A DNA stretch of 64,000 nt from Pacificimonas pallii (GTDB lineage: Bacteria > Pseudomonadota > Alphaproteobacteria > Sphingomonadales > Sphingomonadaceae). The notes under the pieces are model-generated. The model searched no databases and had not been told where the DNA came from. It worked only from the letters and a program-made list of their open reading frames with translations. Every line of letters begins with the position of its first letter. Within the stretch, counting starts at the first letter, position 1. Of this stretch, positions 54,930-64,000 are shown one piece after another. The DNA lies in NCBI RefSeq assembly GCF_019204005.1, contig NZ_JAGSPA010000002.1, forward strand, positions 620,001 through 684,000, given 5' to 3'. Made by a program: the position numbers and the translations under genes.

Positions 54930-55391
54930 TTAGACGGCGGCATTCTCGTCGGGGATGCGCAGAACCTGGCCCGGGTAGATCTTGTCCGGGTCGCTTAGCA
55001 TCGGCTTATTGGCCTCGAATATTTTCATGTAAGCGCTGGCGTTACCGTAATATTCCTTGGCGATCTTCGACAGGCTGTCGCCGCTTTCCACCGTATGATA
55101 ACGGCTGGCCGGAGCGCTGCTCGGTGGTCCGTCCGTATCGAGATCGTCGTCATCGACCTTGTTGATATATTTGGTGTTGCCGGCGAGGACCATCAGTCTT
55201 TCCTTGGTCGCCTGATCGGGGACCTTGCCGCTGATCTTGACCTTATTGCCATCGACATGGACCTTGATGTCGCCCTTCAGGCCCATGCGTTCGATTTCGT
55301 CACGGATCCTCTCGGCCTTTTTCTCGGCGGGTGTCTGCTCGTCGAACAGCTCCGTACCCTTGTCTTTCTTGAAAAAGTCGAAAATTCCCAT
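54930..55391 (-). CDS. kbp: BON/LysM protein, potassium-binding Kbp (YgaU)-like
   Basis: The 153-residue protein, from the ATG at 55391 with AAGGAA upstream, has the domain order of E. coli Kbp: MGIFDFFKKDKG opening, a BON domain (about 35-80, IKVHVDGNKVKISGKV) and a LysM domain (about 98-150, YHTVESGDSLSKIAKEYYG through FEANKPMLSDPDKIYPGQVLRIP). Kbp binds K+ in the cytoplasm and has no signal peptide, which is true here as well. A potassium role is by family similarity. Confidence 0.85.
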   Translation of the reverse strand: MGIFDFFKKDKGTELFDEQTPAEKKAERIRDEIERMGLKGDIKVHVDGNKVKISGKVPDQATKERLMVLAGNTKYINKVDDDDLDTDGPPSSAPASRYHTVESGDSLSKIAKEYYGNASAYMKIFEANKPMLSDPDKIYPGQVLRIPDENAAV

Positions 55392-55454
55392 GGCGTTCGT
55401 TCCTTCCTGATATCTGCGATGCCGTATCAACGGCGGATCGCCGAATAAGGTCCA

Positions 55455-56429
55455 TTACATTTCCACTAAGACCTTCCCCATGGCCTTGCGGTCCATCATC
55501 CAGCGGATCGCCTGGCCGCCCTCGGCGAGCGGGAAGCGTTTGGAAACATGCGGTTTCAGCTTGCCTTCGCCAAGCCAGGTCAGCAGCTCCGCCATGTTCG
55601 CCTGATGCACCTTCGGTTCGTGCTGCGTGAACGCGCCCCAGAATACACCGACAATGGCCGCGCCCTTGATAAGCGCGAGGTTGAGCGGAAGTTTCGGAAT
55701 CTCGCCTGCGGCAAAGCCGACGACGAGATAGCGGCCTTTCCATGCCATGGAGCGAAACGCGGGCTCGGCGAATTTGTCACCGACAGGGTCGTAGACGACG
55801 TCGACGCCCTTCCCGCCTGTCGCACGCTTGATACCGGCGCGCAGGTCCTCTTCGGTGTAATTGATGACTTCATCCGCGCCATATTCGCGGCAGAGGTCGA
55901 GCTTCTCCTGTGTGGAGGCGGCGGCGATGACCTTCGCCCCCATCAGCTTGCCAAGTTCAACGGCGGCAAGGCCGACACCGCCCGCCGCGCCCAGGACGAG
56001 AAGGGTCTCACCGGCCCGCAGGTCCGCACGCTGTTTCAGCGCATGATGAGATGTCCCGTAAGTCATCGTGAACCCTGCCGCGATATCGTCGGGCATGGCG
56101 TCGGGAATCGGGATGACCCGCGGAGCGTCGGTGACGATCATTTCCGCAAAGGCACCGTGACCGGTCATGGCGAGGACCCGCTGACCCACTTTCAGATTTT
56201 CAACGCCCTCGCCCACAGCATCAATGACGCCCGCGGCCTCGCCGCCCGGACTGAACGGAAGTTCCGGTTTGAACTGATAGAGGTTCTGAATGATGAGCGT
56301 GTCGGGAAAATTCACGCCCGCGACATTGACCTTGACGCGGACCTCGCCTTTGCCGGGCTCGGGCATATCGACCTCTCGCAGCACGAGGTTTTCGGGCGGG
56401 CCATGTTCGACGCACAATAGGGCTTTCAT
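55455..56429 (-). CDS. NADPH:quinone oxidoreductase (zinc-type alcohol dehydrogenase superfamily)
   Basis: The 324-residue protein, from the ATG at 56429, is a medium-chain reductase without zinc-site cysteines. It opens MKALLCVEHGPPENLVLREV, and has the catalytic-domain segment GVNFPDTLIIQNLYQFKPELPF and the Rossmann motif VLGAAGGVGLAAVELGKLMGA. Relatives reduce quinones or enoyl compounds with NADPH. It lies about 50 nt downstream of oxyR in the same direction, so it may share the peroxide-response context. Confidence 0.88.
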   Translation of the reverse strand: MKALLCVEHGPPENLVLREVDMPEPGKGEVRVKVNVAGVNFPDTLIIQNLYQFKPELPFSPGGEAAGVIDAVGEGVENLKVGQRVLAMTGHGAFAEMIVTDAPRVIPIPDAMPDDIAAGFTMTYGTSHHALKQRADLRAGETLLVLGAAGGVGLAAVELGKLMGAKVIAAASTQEKLDLCREYGADEVINYTEEDLRAGIKRATGGKGVDVVYDPVGDKFAEPAFRSMAWKGRYLVVGFAAGEIPKLPLNLALIKGAAIVGVFWGAFTQHEPKVHQANMAELLTWLGEGKLKPHVSKRFPLAEGGQAIRWMMDRKAMGKVLVEM

Positions 56430-56478
56430 CAGCTTGGTCCTTATGTTGGGCTGTTCAGTCAGTTCGGATGCCACCGGC

Positions 56479-57384
56479 TTATGCAGCCGCCCTGCCCGCG
56501 TCGATTAGCGCTTTGGCCAGCATGCGGAACTCATCCCCGCGCGGGCTGGAGGTGCGCCAGACGAGCGCGATTTGCCGCGCCGGATCGGTTCCGGCAAGCG
56601 GGCGCGCCTCTACATTTGTGTCCTTCAAAATGCCCGCTTCGATGGCCATCCCCGGAATGAGTGTCAGGCCGAGCCGATTGTCCACCATCTGCACCAGCGT
56701 ATGCAGCGACGTTCCGATCACACTTGCCTCCGTACGGAATTCAGGACGGCGGCAGGCGCTGAGCGCGTGCTCTTTCAGGCAGTGCCCGTCCTCCAGAAGC
56801 AGAAGCTTGTGCGGGTCGATTTCGCCCGCCGCCACGCTTTCCTTCGCACCCGGCTGATCATCCTGATGTGCGGCCACGAAGAAGGGGTCGTCGAACAGGC
56901 GGACGGTTTCAACATCGCCGCAGGCCCAGGGCAGCGCCAGCAGCACACAATCCACCTGCCCCTTGTGCAGCGCCTCGCAAATCGGTGCGCTTGGCTCCTC
57001 GCGCAGGAACAGGCGGAGCTGCGGGAACGCCGCGCGCAATCTGGGCAGCAGTTTCGGCAGCAGGAACGGCGCAATCGTGGGAATGACACCCATGCGCAGC
57101 TCGCCTGCCAGCGGCTTTGATTCCGCATGGGCCAGCTGCGCGAGCTCCTCGGCGCTTGAGAGGACCGATCTGGCCTTGGCGGCGACCCGTTCGCCAAGCG
57201 GTGTGAAGCGCACGACCCGCCGTGTCCGCTCGACAAGGTTTGCGTCAAGCTGCGTCTCCAGCTCCCGCAGGCCGGCGGACAGGGTTGACTGGGTCACGAA
57301 ACTCGCCTCTGCCGCGCGGCCGAAATGACCATGATCGTGCAAAGCGACCAGATATTGCAGCTGCTTCAAAGTCGGCAAATGCAT
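56479..57384 (-). CDS. oxyR: Hydrogen peroxide sensor OxyR
   Basis: This LysR-type regulator (about 301 residues) has the HTH segment HFGRAAEASFVTQSTLSAGLRELE and a sensor domain with EDGHCLKEHALSAC. The two cysteines in that segment, nine residues apart, match the redox pair of OxyR (Cys199 and Cys208 in E. coli) and support the specific call over a generic LysR. It is divergent from ahpC-ahpD with a 147-159 nt gap. I place the start at 57384, where GGGG has suitable spacing; an ATG at 57396 is an alternative. Confidence 0.9.
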   Translation of the reverse strand: MHLPTLKQLQYLVALHDHGHFGRAAEASFVTQSTLSAGLRELETQLDANLVERTRRVVRFTPLGERVAAKARSVLSSAEELAQLAHAESKPLAGELRMGVIPTIAPFLLPKLLPRLRAAFPQLRLFLREEPSAPICEALHKGQVDCVLLALPWACGDVETVRLFDDPFFVAAHQDDQPGAKESVAAGEIDPHKLLLLEDGHCLKEHALSACRRPEFRTEASVIGTSLHTLVQMVDNRLGLTLIPGMAIEAGILKDTNVEARPLAGTDPARQIALVWRTSSPRGDEFRMLAKALIDAGRAAA

Positions 57385-57543
57385 GATTGACCCCATCGAT
57401 CATACTGTAAAATAAAATTCATTGGCACGATAACGGAACCAGACCCATATGCAAGGTCTTGGTTAGATATGATCGCAGCGCCCGTACGTCGTGGCGGTGC
57501 GTTCTGTTACGATTTTCTCATCCGATAAAGGAGCATTAGCATT

Positions 57544-58086
57544 ATGTTGACCGTGGGCGACAAACTTCCCGAATTCAAGGTTCCCGTACAGCAGGGCGTC
57601 GGCGCCCTGCCCGCCGACGAGACGATGACCGACAAGGACTTCGACGGTAAGTGGAAAATCCTGTTCTGGTGGCCGAAGGACTTCACATTTGTCTGCCCCA
57701 CGGAGATCATGGGCTATGGCGACCTGAAAGATGATTTCGAGGATCGCGACGCCGTTCTGATCGGTGCGTCCACCGATACGGATTTCGTGCACTTCGCATG
57801 GCGCAAATCGGATGAGCGCCTGGCCGCCTGCGATTTCCCGTGGATCGCGGATAATAAGAGCGAGCTGGCCGGTGCCCTTGGCATTCTGGACAAAAACGCA
57901 GGCGTTGCCCTGCGTGCGACGTTCATCGTGGACCCGGACAATATTATCCAGCACGTCACGATCAACGGCCTGAACGTGGGCCGCAATCCGAAGGAAACGC
58001 TGCGCATTCTCGACGCGTTGCAGACCGACGAACTTTGCCCATGCAATTGGGAAGAGGGCCAGGAGGTCCTGAAGCCAGCCGCTTAG
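57544..58086 (+). CDS. ahpC: Peroxiredoxin AhpC
   Basis: This 180-residue 2-Cys peroxiredoxin reduces hydrogen and organic peroxides. The peroxidatic Cys lies in DFTFVCPTEIMGYGDL, and the C-terminal part has DELCPCNWEEGQEV with the resolving cysteine region typical of AhpC paired with AhpD. GGAG lies 10 nt before the ATG. It is divergent from oxyR, which probably activates it. ahpD follows beyond a hairpin, so its expression may be partly lowered by termination. Confidence 0.95.
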   Translation: MLTVGDKLPEFKVPVQQGVGALPADETMTDKDFDGKWKILFWWPKDFTFVCPTEIMGYGDLKDDFEDRDAVLIGASTDTDFVHFAWRKSDERLAACDFPWIADNKSELAGALGILDKNAGVALRATFIVDPDNIIQHVTINGLNVGRNPKETLRILDALQTDELCPCNWEEGQEVLKPAA

Positions 58087-58107
58087 GCGCACCCCCTGAC
58101 GAAACTG

Positions 58108-58146
58108 AAAAGGGCGGCGGGAGCGTTGGCTGACGCCGCCCTTTTT
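58108..58146 (+). terminator. Hairpin terminator/attenuator between ahpC and ahpD
   Basis: AAAAGGGCGGC pairs with GCCGCCCTTTTT around a 17-nt loop, 22 nt after the ahpC stop and 26 nt before the ahpD start. Because ahpD has little room for a promoter of its own, partial read-through is likely. Confidence 0.75.
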
Positions 58147-58171
58147 CTGTCCAAAAGAAAGGAATTCACCC

Positions 58172-58690
58172 ATGTCCGTCAAAGACCTTGCCCGCACCCT
58201 TCCCGATTATGCGAAGGACACGAAGCTGAACATTTCTTCCCTGCTCGACGATCAGATGGTCGACGATCAGAAGAAATATGGCCTGCTGGTCGCCTGCGCC
58301 CATGCCACCGGCTATGGGCCGCTGATCGACGCCGCCGAGGAAGAGGCCGCGGAAAAATTGTCCGCCGAAGCGCTGACCGCCGCCAAGGGCGCCGCATCCG
58401 TGATGGCGATGAACAATATTTATTACCGCTTCACACACCTCGTCTCCAACGGGGAATATGGCCAGATGCCCGCAAAGCTGCGCATGTCGATCATTGGCAA
58501 GCCAGGCGTCGACAAGGCCGACTTCGAACTATGGGCGCTTGCCGTCAGCGCCATTAATGGTTGCGGCATGTGCGTCGACAGCCATGAAAAGGTCCTGCGC
58601 GGTGAAGGCGTTAACGCGGACGTCATCCAGTACGCAGCCCGTATGGCCGCCGTGACGTTTGCGCTCGGCCGCTCGCTGGCCGCGGCGTAA
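58172..58690 (+). CDS. ahpD: Alkylhydroperoxidase AhpD
   Basis: AhpD regenerates AhpC by disulfide exchange, normally linked to lipoyl proteins of 2-oxoacid dehydrogenases, in place of AhpF. The 172-residue protein has the active-site motif INGCGMCVDSHE with the CxxC pair and the conserved histidine, preceded by AMNNIYYRFTHLV. AAAGGA is upstream of the ATG. Gene order oxyR < > ahpC-ahpD is a classic peroxide-defence arrangement. Confidence 0.96.
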   Translation: MSVKDLARTLPDYAKDTKLNISSLLDDQMVDDQKKYGLLVACAHATGYGPLIDAAEEEAAEKLSAEALTAAKGAASVMAMNNIYYRFTHLVSNGEYGQMPAKLRMSIIGKPGVDKADFELWALAVSAINGCGMCVDSHEKVLRGEGVNADVIQYAARMAAVTFALGRSLAAA

Positions 58691-58819
58691 ACACGTCGCC
58701 GGCACTCGATGTTCCGGGGGTGCCATATGTCGGCATCTCCGGAAAATCAGCTTCAGCATTTGCAAGCGCTGCAACCAGTGCCTAAATCGAGTCGGACTTG
58801 AAGGATGGAGGACGCCATC

Positions 58820-59506
58820 ATGCTGACTGCGCTTATTTCATATCTCGACAGCGTGAAGGCGCGTGATCCTGCGGCACGTTCGCGCTGGGAGGTGCTGCTT
58901 TATCCGGGTGTCTGGGCACTTGGTATGCACCGGATCGCGAATTTCCTGTACCGCGGAGAGCTGTTTCTGTTCGCACGCGTCGTGAACCATCTGGCCCGCA
59001 TGTTCACCGCGATCGATATTCATCCGGGTGCCACGATCGGAAGGCACCTGTTCATCGATCATGGATTTACCGTCATCGGCGAAACCGCGGAAATCGGCGA
59101 CGATGTGACGATCTATCAGTGTGTGACGCTGGGCGGGACGAACCCTGCAAACGGCATCCCCGGCAAGCGGCATCCCACGTTGCAGGACGGTTGCATCGTC
59201 GGTTCCGGCGCCCAGATTCTGGGGCCGATCGAGGTCGGCAAGCGGGCACGTATCGGCGCCAATGCCGTCGTGACGCGCGACGTCGCCGAAGGCGCGACAA
59301 TGGTCGGCATTCCTGCCCGCGCCGTGCCGGTGGCCGCCGAGAATTACGCGCAGGACTTCCTTCCCTACGGGACGCCTTGCAGCGAGAAATTCGATCCCCA
59401 GACAAAGCAGATCGATTTCCTGCGCTGTGAATTGCAGGCCATGCAAAAGCGCCTGGACGCCCTGGACCAGGCCGCGGATGACGAACAGAAAGAACGCCGC
59501 GCCTAG
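58820..59506 (+). CDS. cysE: Serine O-acetyltransferase (CysE/EpsC type)
   Basis: This enzyme makes O-acetylserine for cysteine synthesis. I choose the ATG at 58820 since GGAGG lies 8 nt upstream; an in-frame ATG at 58805 is less well placed. The 228-residue protein has a helical N-terminal domain and a left-handed beta-helix with IDIHPGATIGRHLFIDHGFTVI, IGDDVTIYQCVTLGGT and GKRHPTLQDG. The DHG and GKRHP histidines are catalytic. The N-terminal domain is short, as in EpsC-like enzymes. DUF2794 begins directly at its stop. Confidence 0.9.
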   Translation: MLTALISYLDSVKARDPAARSRWEVLLYPGVWALGMHRIANFLYRGELFLFARVVNHLARMFTAIDIHPGATIGRHLFIDHGFTVIGETAEIGDDVTIYQCVTLGGTNPANGIPGKRHPTLQDGCIVGSGAQILGPIEVGKRARIGANAVVTRDVAEGATMVGIPARAVPVAAENYAQDFLPYGTPCSEKFDPQTKQIDFLRCELQAMQKRLDALDQAADDEQKERRA

Positions 59507-59857
59507 GTGCCAGCGACGGTTACACCCTTATTCGACGCCTCTCAGGCGGCGACGCGGCAGGTCCCGTGGCTTCGACCGGAACTTGCGCGCCTGATGGACC
59601 TTTATGGCCGCATGGTGGCGGCCGGCGAGTGGCGCGATTACCAGATCAGCATGGAAAGAAACGAAGCCCGCTTCGCCGCCTTTCGCCGCGCCGCTGATCG
59701 ACCGGAAGTCACCGTGGTCAAGCGGCCGAGCCTGCTCCGCAAACAGGGGCAATATGCCCTGATCGGCGAGCATGGGCAGATCCTGAAACGCGGTAATGAC
59801 CTGCAGGCGCTGCTGGTTCCGGTCGAGCGACGACTGGTCAAGCTGGTGCAGGCCTAA
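59507..59857 (+). CDS. DUF2794 family protein
   Basis: The 116-residue protein has the pattern of DUF2794, a family restricted to alphaproteobacteria: LARLMDLYGRMVAAGEWRDY, then FAAFRRAADRPEVTVVKRP and GQYALIGEHGQILKRGNDLQAL. Function is unknown. It starts with a GTG immediately after the cysE stop codon, so expression is tightly coupled to cysE. Confidence 0.82.
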   Translation: MPATVTPLFDASQAATRQVPWLRPELARLMDLYGRMVAAGEWRDYQISMERNEARFAAFRRAADRPEVTVVKRPSLLRKQGQYALIGEHGQILKRGNDLQALLVPVERRLVKLVQA

Positions 59858-59901
59858 CGGCATGCGGCCTGCCGGACCGCCAGTTCCTTCTGGTTTCCGC
59901 C

Positions 59902-60804
59902 TCAGCTGATTTCACTTTGCCGCATCATCACAAGCTGACCCTGTTCAGCTCCCGACTGCGGTACGGTTTCGCCGGTACGGTCGACGATTTCGTCAAAGCG
60001 GGCGGCGATGGTTTCCGCCGAGCGCTCATCCGCCGTCAGCATGATGCCCTTCGTCAGCGTGACATGTGCCGCATGATAGCCGCCCGCGCCCGCGCCCAGT
60101 ATCGTATTGGTCGGTGCCTCCTCAGAGGCGAGGAAGACGACGGCGGGCGCGACCTTGTCAGGCGCATATAGTTTCAGCATCTCCTCGGGCATGATGTCCT
60201 CGGTCATGCGCGTTCCGGCGACGGGGATGATGGCATTCACATGGATGTTATTTTTCGCGCCCTCCTGCGCGAGGCTTTTCATGAAACCGACCAGACCAAG
60301 CTTCGCAGCGCCGTAATTGGTCTGTCCGAAATTGCCATAGCAGCCGGTCGAAGACCCGGTCATGACGATACGCCCGTAATTCGCGTCACGCATATGCTGC
60401 CAAACGGCTTTCGAACAATTGACGCTGCCCATCAAATGGACGTCCATGACGAATTCGAAATCGTCGAGCGTCATTTTTGCGAAGCTCTTGTCGCGCAGGA
60501 CGCCCGCATTGTTGATGAGGATGTCGATACGGCCCCATTTTTCCATGACCTCCGCAACCATGGCGCTGACGGCATCCCGGTCGGTGACCGATGCGGAATT
60601 CGCAATCGCTATCCCGCCCGCAGCCTGGATTTCATCAACGACCGTCTGCGCCGCACTGGCACTGCCGCCGGAGCCGTCGCGGGCACCGCCCAGATCATTG
60701 ACACACACCTTCACGCCGCGGCGGCCCAGCGCAAGCGCATATTCGCGGCCAAGCCCGCCGCCGGCACCCGTTACGATCGCGGTGCGGTTCGTGAAATCCA
60801 TCAT
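59902..60804 (-). CDS. SDR family oxidoreductase, 3-hydroxyacyl-CoA dehydrogenase-like
   Basis: The 300-residue short-chain dehydrogenase has the cofactor motif VTGAGGGLGREYALALGRRG and the catalytic SSTGCYGNFGQTNYGAAK (Ser, Tyr and Lys). The GGLGREYALAL pattern is that of the dehydrogenase part of peroxisomal-type multifunctional enzymes and related acyl-CoA or steroid enzymes. The substrate is not certain. GGAG precedes a double ATG (60804 and 60801); the second has better spacing. It stands alone, downstream of no obvious pathway partner. Confidence 0.88.
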   Translation of the reverse strand: MMDFTNRTAIVTGAGGGLGREYALALGRRGVKVCVNDLGGARDGSGGSASAAQTVVDEIQAAGGIAIANSASVTDRDAVSAMVAEVMEKWGRIDILINNAGVLRDKSFAKMTLDDFEFVMDVHLMGSVNCSKAVWQHMRDANYGRIVMTGSSTGCYGNFGQTNYGAAKLGLVGFMKSLAQEGAKNNIHVNAIIPVAGTRMTEDIMPEEMLKLYAPDKVAPAVVFLASEEAPTNTILGAGAGGYHAAHVTLTKGIMLTADERSAETIAARFDEIVDRTGETVPQSGAEQGQLVMMRQSEIS

Positions 60805-60926
60805 GAGTCTCCAAAAGAAATGGGGCGCGGCCGGTCATCTACACGGCGCGCGGCGATACCTGCCTAGAATAGGCCTGCCCACGCATCAGCGGCTACCCTG
60901 TGCTTTTGCCAGTCCGGCGGACGGGC

Positions 60927-61625
60927 TCAGTCGACCTTGCCAGCCTCGTCGAGCGCATATCCCGCCGAGCGCACGGTTCGGATCAGATCGGGCTTGCCGC
61001 CTTCGTTGATCGCTTTGCGCAGGCGGCGGATATGGACATCGACAGTGCGCTGCTCGACATAGACATCCCTGCCCCAGACATTGTCCAGCAATTGTTCGCG
61101 GCTGAAGACGCGGCCCGGGTGCTCGAGAAAATGCCGCAGGAGACGGAATTCGGTCGGTCCCAGCGGCACACGGTCGCCCCCGCGCAGCACCTTATGCGCG
61201 CCCAGATCCATTTCGATGTCCGCATAAGCGAGCGTGGAATTGGCAATGGCGGGACGCAGGCGGCGCAGCACAGCGTGCACGCGCGCGATGAGCTCCCGCG
61301 GGCTGAACGGCTTTGTGATATAATCGTCCGCGCCGGTGTCGAGCCCGCGAATGCGGTCCGCTTCGTCCGTGCGCGCGGTCAGCATGATCACGGGCAGATT
61401 CGCCGTCTGCGGATCGCGGCGCAGGCGGCGGCAGACTTCGATCCCACTGAGATTCGCGATCATCCAGTCCAGGATAATGATGTCCGGGTCCTGCTCGAGC
61501 GCGAGCATCAACGCCTCCTCACCATCCTCCGTCTGGATGGTATCGAAACCCTCCTTCTGGAAATTATAGGTGAGAAGCTCAACGAGATTGGCGTCATCCT
61601 CGACGATCAGCACTTTCGGGTTCAT
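60927..61625 (-). CDS. phoB: Phosphate regulon response regulator PhoB
   Basis: PhoB activates phosphate-starvation genes when phosphorylated by PhoR. The 232-residue protein has a receiver domain (VLIVEDDANLVELLTYNF, acceptor Asp in IIILDWMI, conserved Lys in DDYITKPFSPREL) and an OmpR-type winged helix (GPTEFRLLRHFLEHPGRVFSREQLL, RTVDVHIRRLRKAI). It lies 16 nt after phoU and is the last gene of the leftward pstA-pstB-phoU-phoB unit. phoR is not in the window. Confidence 0.96.
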   Translation of the reverse strand: MNPKVLIVEDDANLVELLTYNFQKEGFDTIQTEDGEEALMLALEQDPDIIILDWMIANLSGIEVCRRLRRDPQTANLPVIMLTARTDEADRIRGLDTGADDYITKPFSPRELIARVHAVLRRLRPAIANSTLAYADIEMDLGAHKVLRGGDRVPLGPTEFRLLRHFLEHPGRVFSREQLLDNVWGRDVYVEQRTVDVHIRRLRKAINEGGKPDLIRTVRSAGYALDEAGKVD

Positions 61626-61641
61626 GGTGCCTTCTTCCTAT

Positions 61642-62352
61642 CTATAGCGGGAGCGTGAGGCCGGTCGCGTCGCCGCCCTTGGCCCGCGCTTCCAGATATT
61701 CGCCCGTCGCGCTATAGTGAACCATCTCGGCGATATTTGTCGCGTGATCGCCGATCCGCTCAAGATTTTTGATGATGAAGATGTAGTGCGTCGCGGGCGC
61801 GGTCAGCTCGCTATCCTCCGCGATTTCCCCAAGCAGGGTCTGGAACAGGCTTTCGTAGAAATCGTCGATCGCTTCGTCCTGGTCATTGACGGCGCGGGCC
61901 AGATAGGGATCACGGTCAAGAAATGCCCGCATGGCGTCATCGACCTGTTCCGAAACCATCTGGCCCATGCGCTCGACCCCGGAACCCGCACCGCGATATT
62001 TGGAATCCGATATCGAGGCGACGCGTTTGGATATGTTCTTGCCATAGTCGCCGATGCGCTCGATCAGCGCGCCGATCTTGAGAGCGGCAATCACCTCGCG
62101 CAGGTCCTGCGCCATGGGTGCGCGGCGGGCGATGATGGAGATGGCGAATGCCTCCACCTCCATTTCAAGGTCATCGATCCTGCGATCATCCGCAATGACG
62201 CGTTCCGCAAGCTCCATGTCGAAACTGAGAAGGGACTGAATGCTGCGGTCGAGCCCGGAACGGGCAAGGCCGCCCATTTCGCCGATGATGGAGCGAAGCG
62301 CGCGAAGGTCGTCGTCGAACGATTTGACGATATGTGCGTTGGGAGGTGCCAT
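61642..62352 (-). CDS. phoU: Phosphate transport system regulator PhoU
   Basis: PhoU links the Pst transporter to PhoR and damps the phosphate response. From the ATG at 62352 (AGAAGAG upstream) the 236-residue protein has the two three-helix bundles with repeated metal-binding motifs (DRRIDDLEMEVE and related, NLERIGDHATNIAEMVHY). The open frame continues upstream inside pstB but without homology. Gene order matches the pst operon. Confidence 0.95.
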   Translation of the reverse strand: MAPPNAHIVKSFDDDLRALRSIIGEMGGLARSGLDRSIQSLLSFDMELAERVIADDRRIDDLEMEVEAFAISIIARRAPMAQDLREVIAALKIGALIERIGDYGKNISKRVASISDSKYRGAGSGVERMGQMVSEQVDDAMRAFLDRDPYLARAVNDQDEAIDDFYESLFQTLLGEIAEDSELTAPATHYIFIIKNLERIGDHATNIAEMVHYSATGEYLEARAKGGDATGLTLPL

Positions 62353-62374
62353 TTTTCTGCTCTTCTCTAACCGA

Positions 62375-63175
<801 letters not shown>

Positions 63176-64000
63176 TTACCAGCGCCTCTCAAACTTGTTT
63201 CTCAGGTAGATGGCTACGGCGTTCATGCTTAGTAGCACTGTAAGAAGCACCATGATAGCGGCGCTCGTCTTTTCGACGAACCCGCGGCCGACCTCGTCGG
63301 ACCACAGGAAAATCTGTACGGGCAGAACCGTCGCGGGCTCGGTCACCCCTTCCGGCACATCGGAAACAAAGGCACGCATGCCGATGAGCAGCAGCGGCGC
63401 GGTCTCCCCAAGCGCGCGGCTGAGACCGATGATGGTGCCGGTAAGAATGCCCGGCAGTGCCACGGGTATCAGATGATGTAGGATCACCTGCAAGCGGGAG
63501 GCACCGATACCCAGCGCGGCATCGCGGATCGACGGCGGCACGGATTTCAGTGCCACGCGCGAGGAAATGACGATCACCGGCAACGTCATCAGCGCGAGCG
63601 TCAGACCGCCGACCACAGGCGCGGAACGCTGCATGCCGAAAGTATTCAGAAACACGGCAAGACCGAGCAGGCCAAAAATGATCGACGGTACCGCGGCGAG
63701 ATTGTTGATCGACACTTCGATAATATCGGTCAGCTTGTTTTTCGGTGCATATTCCTCGAGATAGACGGCTGTCATGACACCAAGCGGAAAGCTGATTCCA
63801 AGCGTGATGGCCATGGTCAGAATGGAGCCGATCAGCGCGCCCCAAATGCCCGCCAGTTCGGAATTGGTGCTGTCGGCCTGCGTCAGGAAACCGCTATTGA
63901 ACGCCAGCCGGATGCGCCCCTCTTCACGAAGGGTGCGGTAGGCAGCGACCGTGGCAGTGGACACGCCGCGCCGGTCCGGGGCGAGGTCGAAGTCAACCTG
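63176..64000 (-). CDS. pstA: Phosphate ABC transporter permease PstA, 5' part outside window
   Basis: PstA is one of the two membrane subunits of the phosphate importer. The visible 275 codons hold several membrane helices and the EAA-type loop region DAALGIGASRLQVILHHLIP, plus SRALGETAPLLLIG and the ending AIYLRNKFERRW. The frame stays open to the window edge. A GTG at 63964 is in frame, but the part before it (QVDFDLAPDRRG) suggests the longer N-terminal form of this permease, so the true start lies outside. Confidence 0.93.
   Translation of the reverse strand, partial: QVDFDLAPDRRGVSTATVAAYRTLREEGRIRLAFNSGFLTQADSTNSELAGIWGALIGSILTMAITLGISFPLGVMTAVYLEEYAPKNKLTDIIEVSINNLAAVPSIIFGLLGLAVFLNTFGMQRSAPVVGGLTLALMTLPVIVISSRVALKSVPPSIRDAALGIGASRLQVILHHLIPVALPGILTGTIIGLSRALGETAPLLLIGMRAFVSDVPEGVTEPATVLPVQIFLWSDEVGRGFVEKTSAAIMVLLTVLLSMNAVAIYLRNKFERRW

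Noticed and set aside
57397-57543. OxyR binding site between oxyR and ahpC
   Set aside because: An OxyR site is expected, but I could not align a convincing ATAG-N7-CTAT type series by eye, so none is annotated.
58699-58722. Hairpin after ahpD
   Set aside because: The stem is short with a G-U pair, a 10-nt loop and no U-run, so a terminator call is not supported.

Overview
The window is a gene-dense stretch of an alphaproteobacterial chromosome with high GC content. It most likely comes from the order Sphingomonadales. The signs are a CckA-type hybrid kinase next to recA, GTTC-N7-GTTC SOS boxes of the alphaproteobacterial LexA type, DUF2794, DUF815 beside yajC, an exosortase-type PEP-CTERM protein, and a candidate SuhB/mmgR-like small RNA. 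I see no rRNA, insertion sequence, prophage or CRISPR array. Almost everything is chromosomal core, with accessory interest in a few intergenic regions and surface-related genes.

Left part (1-13800): a partial lipoprotein hydrolase, recN and bamD read leftward. A GT4 glycosyltransferase follows, then the preprotein translocase accessory operon yajC-secD-secF with a Mth938-like gene, a DUF815 ATPase, a CHASE3 hybrid histidine kinase and the branched-chain amino acid operon ilvB-ilvN-ilvC. A CtrA-like TTAA-N7-TTAA site lies between the kinase and ilvB.

13800-24900: an L,D-transpeptidase has a perfect SOS box just upstream of its start. It diverges from a three-gene cluster (glycosyltransferase, multispanning membrane protein, glycosyltransferase). 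Next come two SPOR-domain proteins flanking an orphan ParA ATPase and a ribbon-helix-helix-like partner, then a PilZ-like protein, serB and miaA with overlapping divergent starts, and clpP.

24900-35300: trigger factor with a long Lys/Ala/Pro tail, tRNA-Leu(UAG), tlyA, an IgGFc-like PEP-CTERM protein behind a sigma-54 type promoter, dxs, a Zur-like regulator, a MerC-like membrane protein, heme A synthase, DUF2237, and rplM-rpsI with a hairpin in the leader.

35300-48500: a glyoxalase-like protein with a WYL regulator, DsbD with a periplasmic redoxin, argC, a GNAT enzyme, a gamma carbonic anhydrase, an MsbA-type ABC exporter, recA with its SOS box, cckA and a TorF-family porin. The region upstream of the porin holds a 15-bp palindrome, two 31-bp tandem repeats and the candidate sRNA.

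48500-64000: parE, a GcvA-like LysR regulator, a TPR protein with two TonB-C-like domains, queC-queE, a Kbp-like LysM/BON protein, a quinone reductase, the peroxide defence set oxyR/ahpC/ahpD, a serine acetyltransferase with DUF2794, an SDR, and the phosphate regulon genes phoB-phoU-pstB-pstA, with pstA cut by the window edge.

Several genes form shared circuits. CckA normally feeds CtrA, and a CtrA-like box is present. RecA, RecN and the L,D-transpeptidase region carry SOS-type boxes. OxyR is divergent from its likely targets. All functional calls rest on sequence recognition by eye. Start codons were adjusted where a ribosome binding site, signal peptide or gene overlap argued for it.
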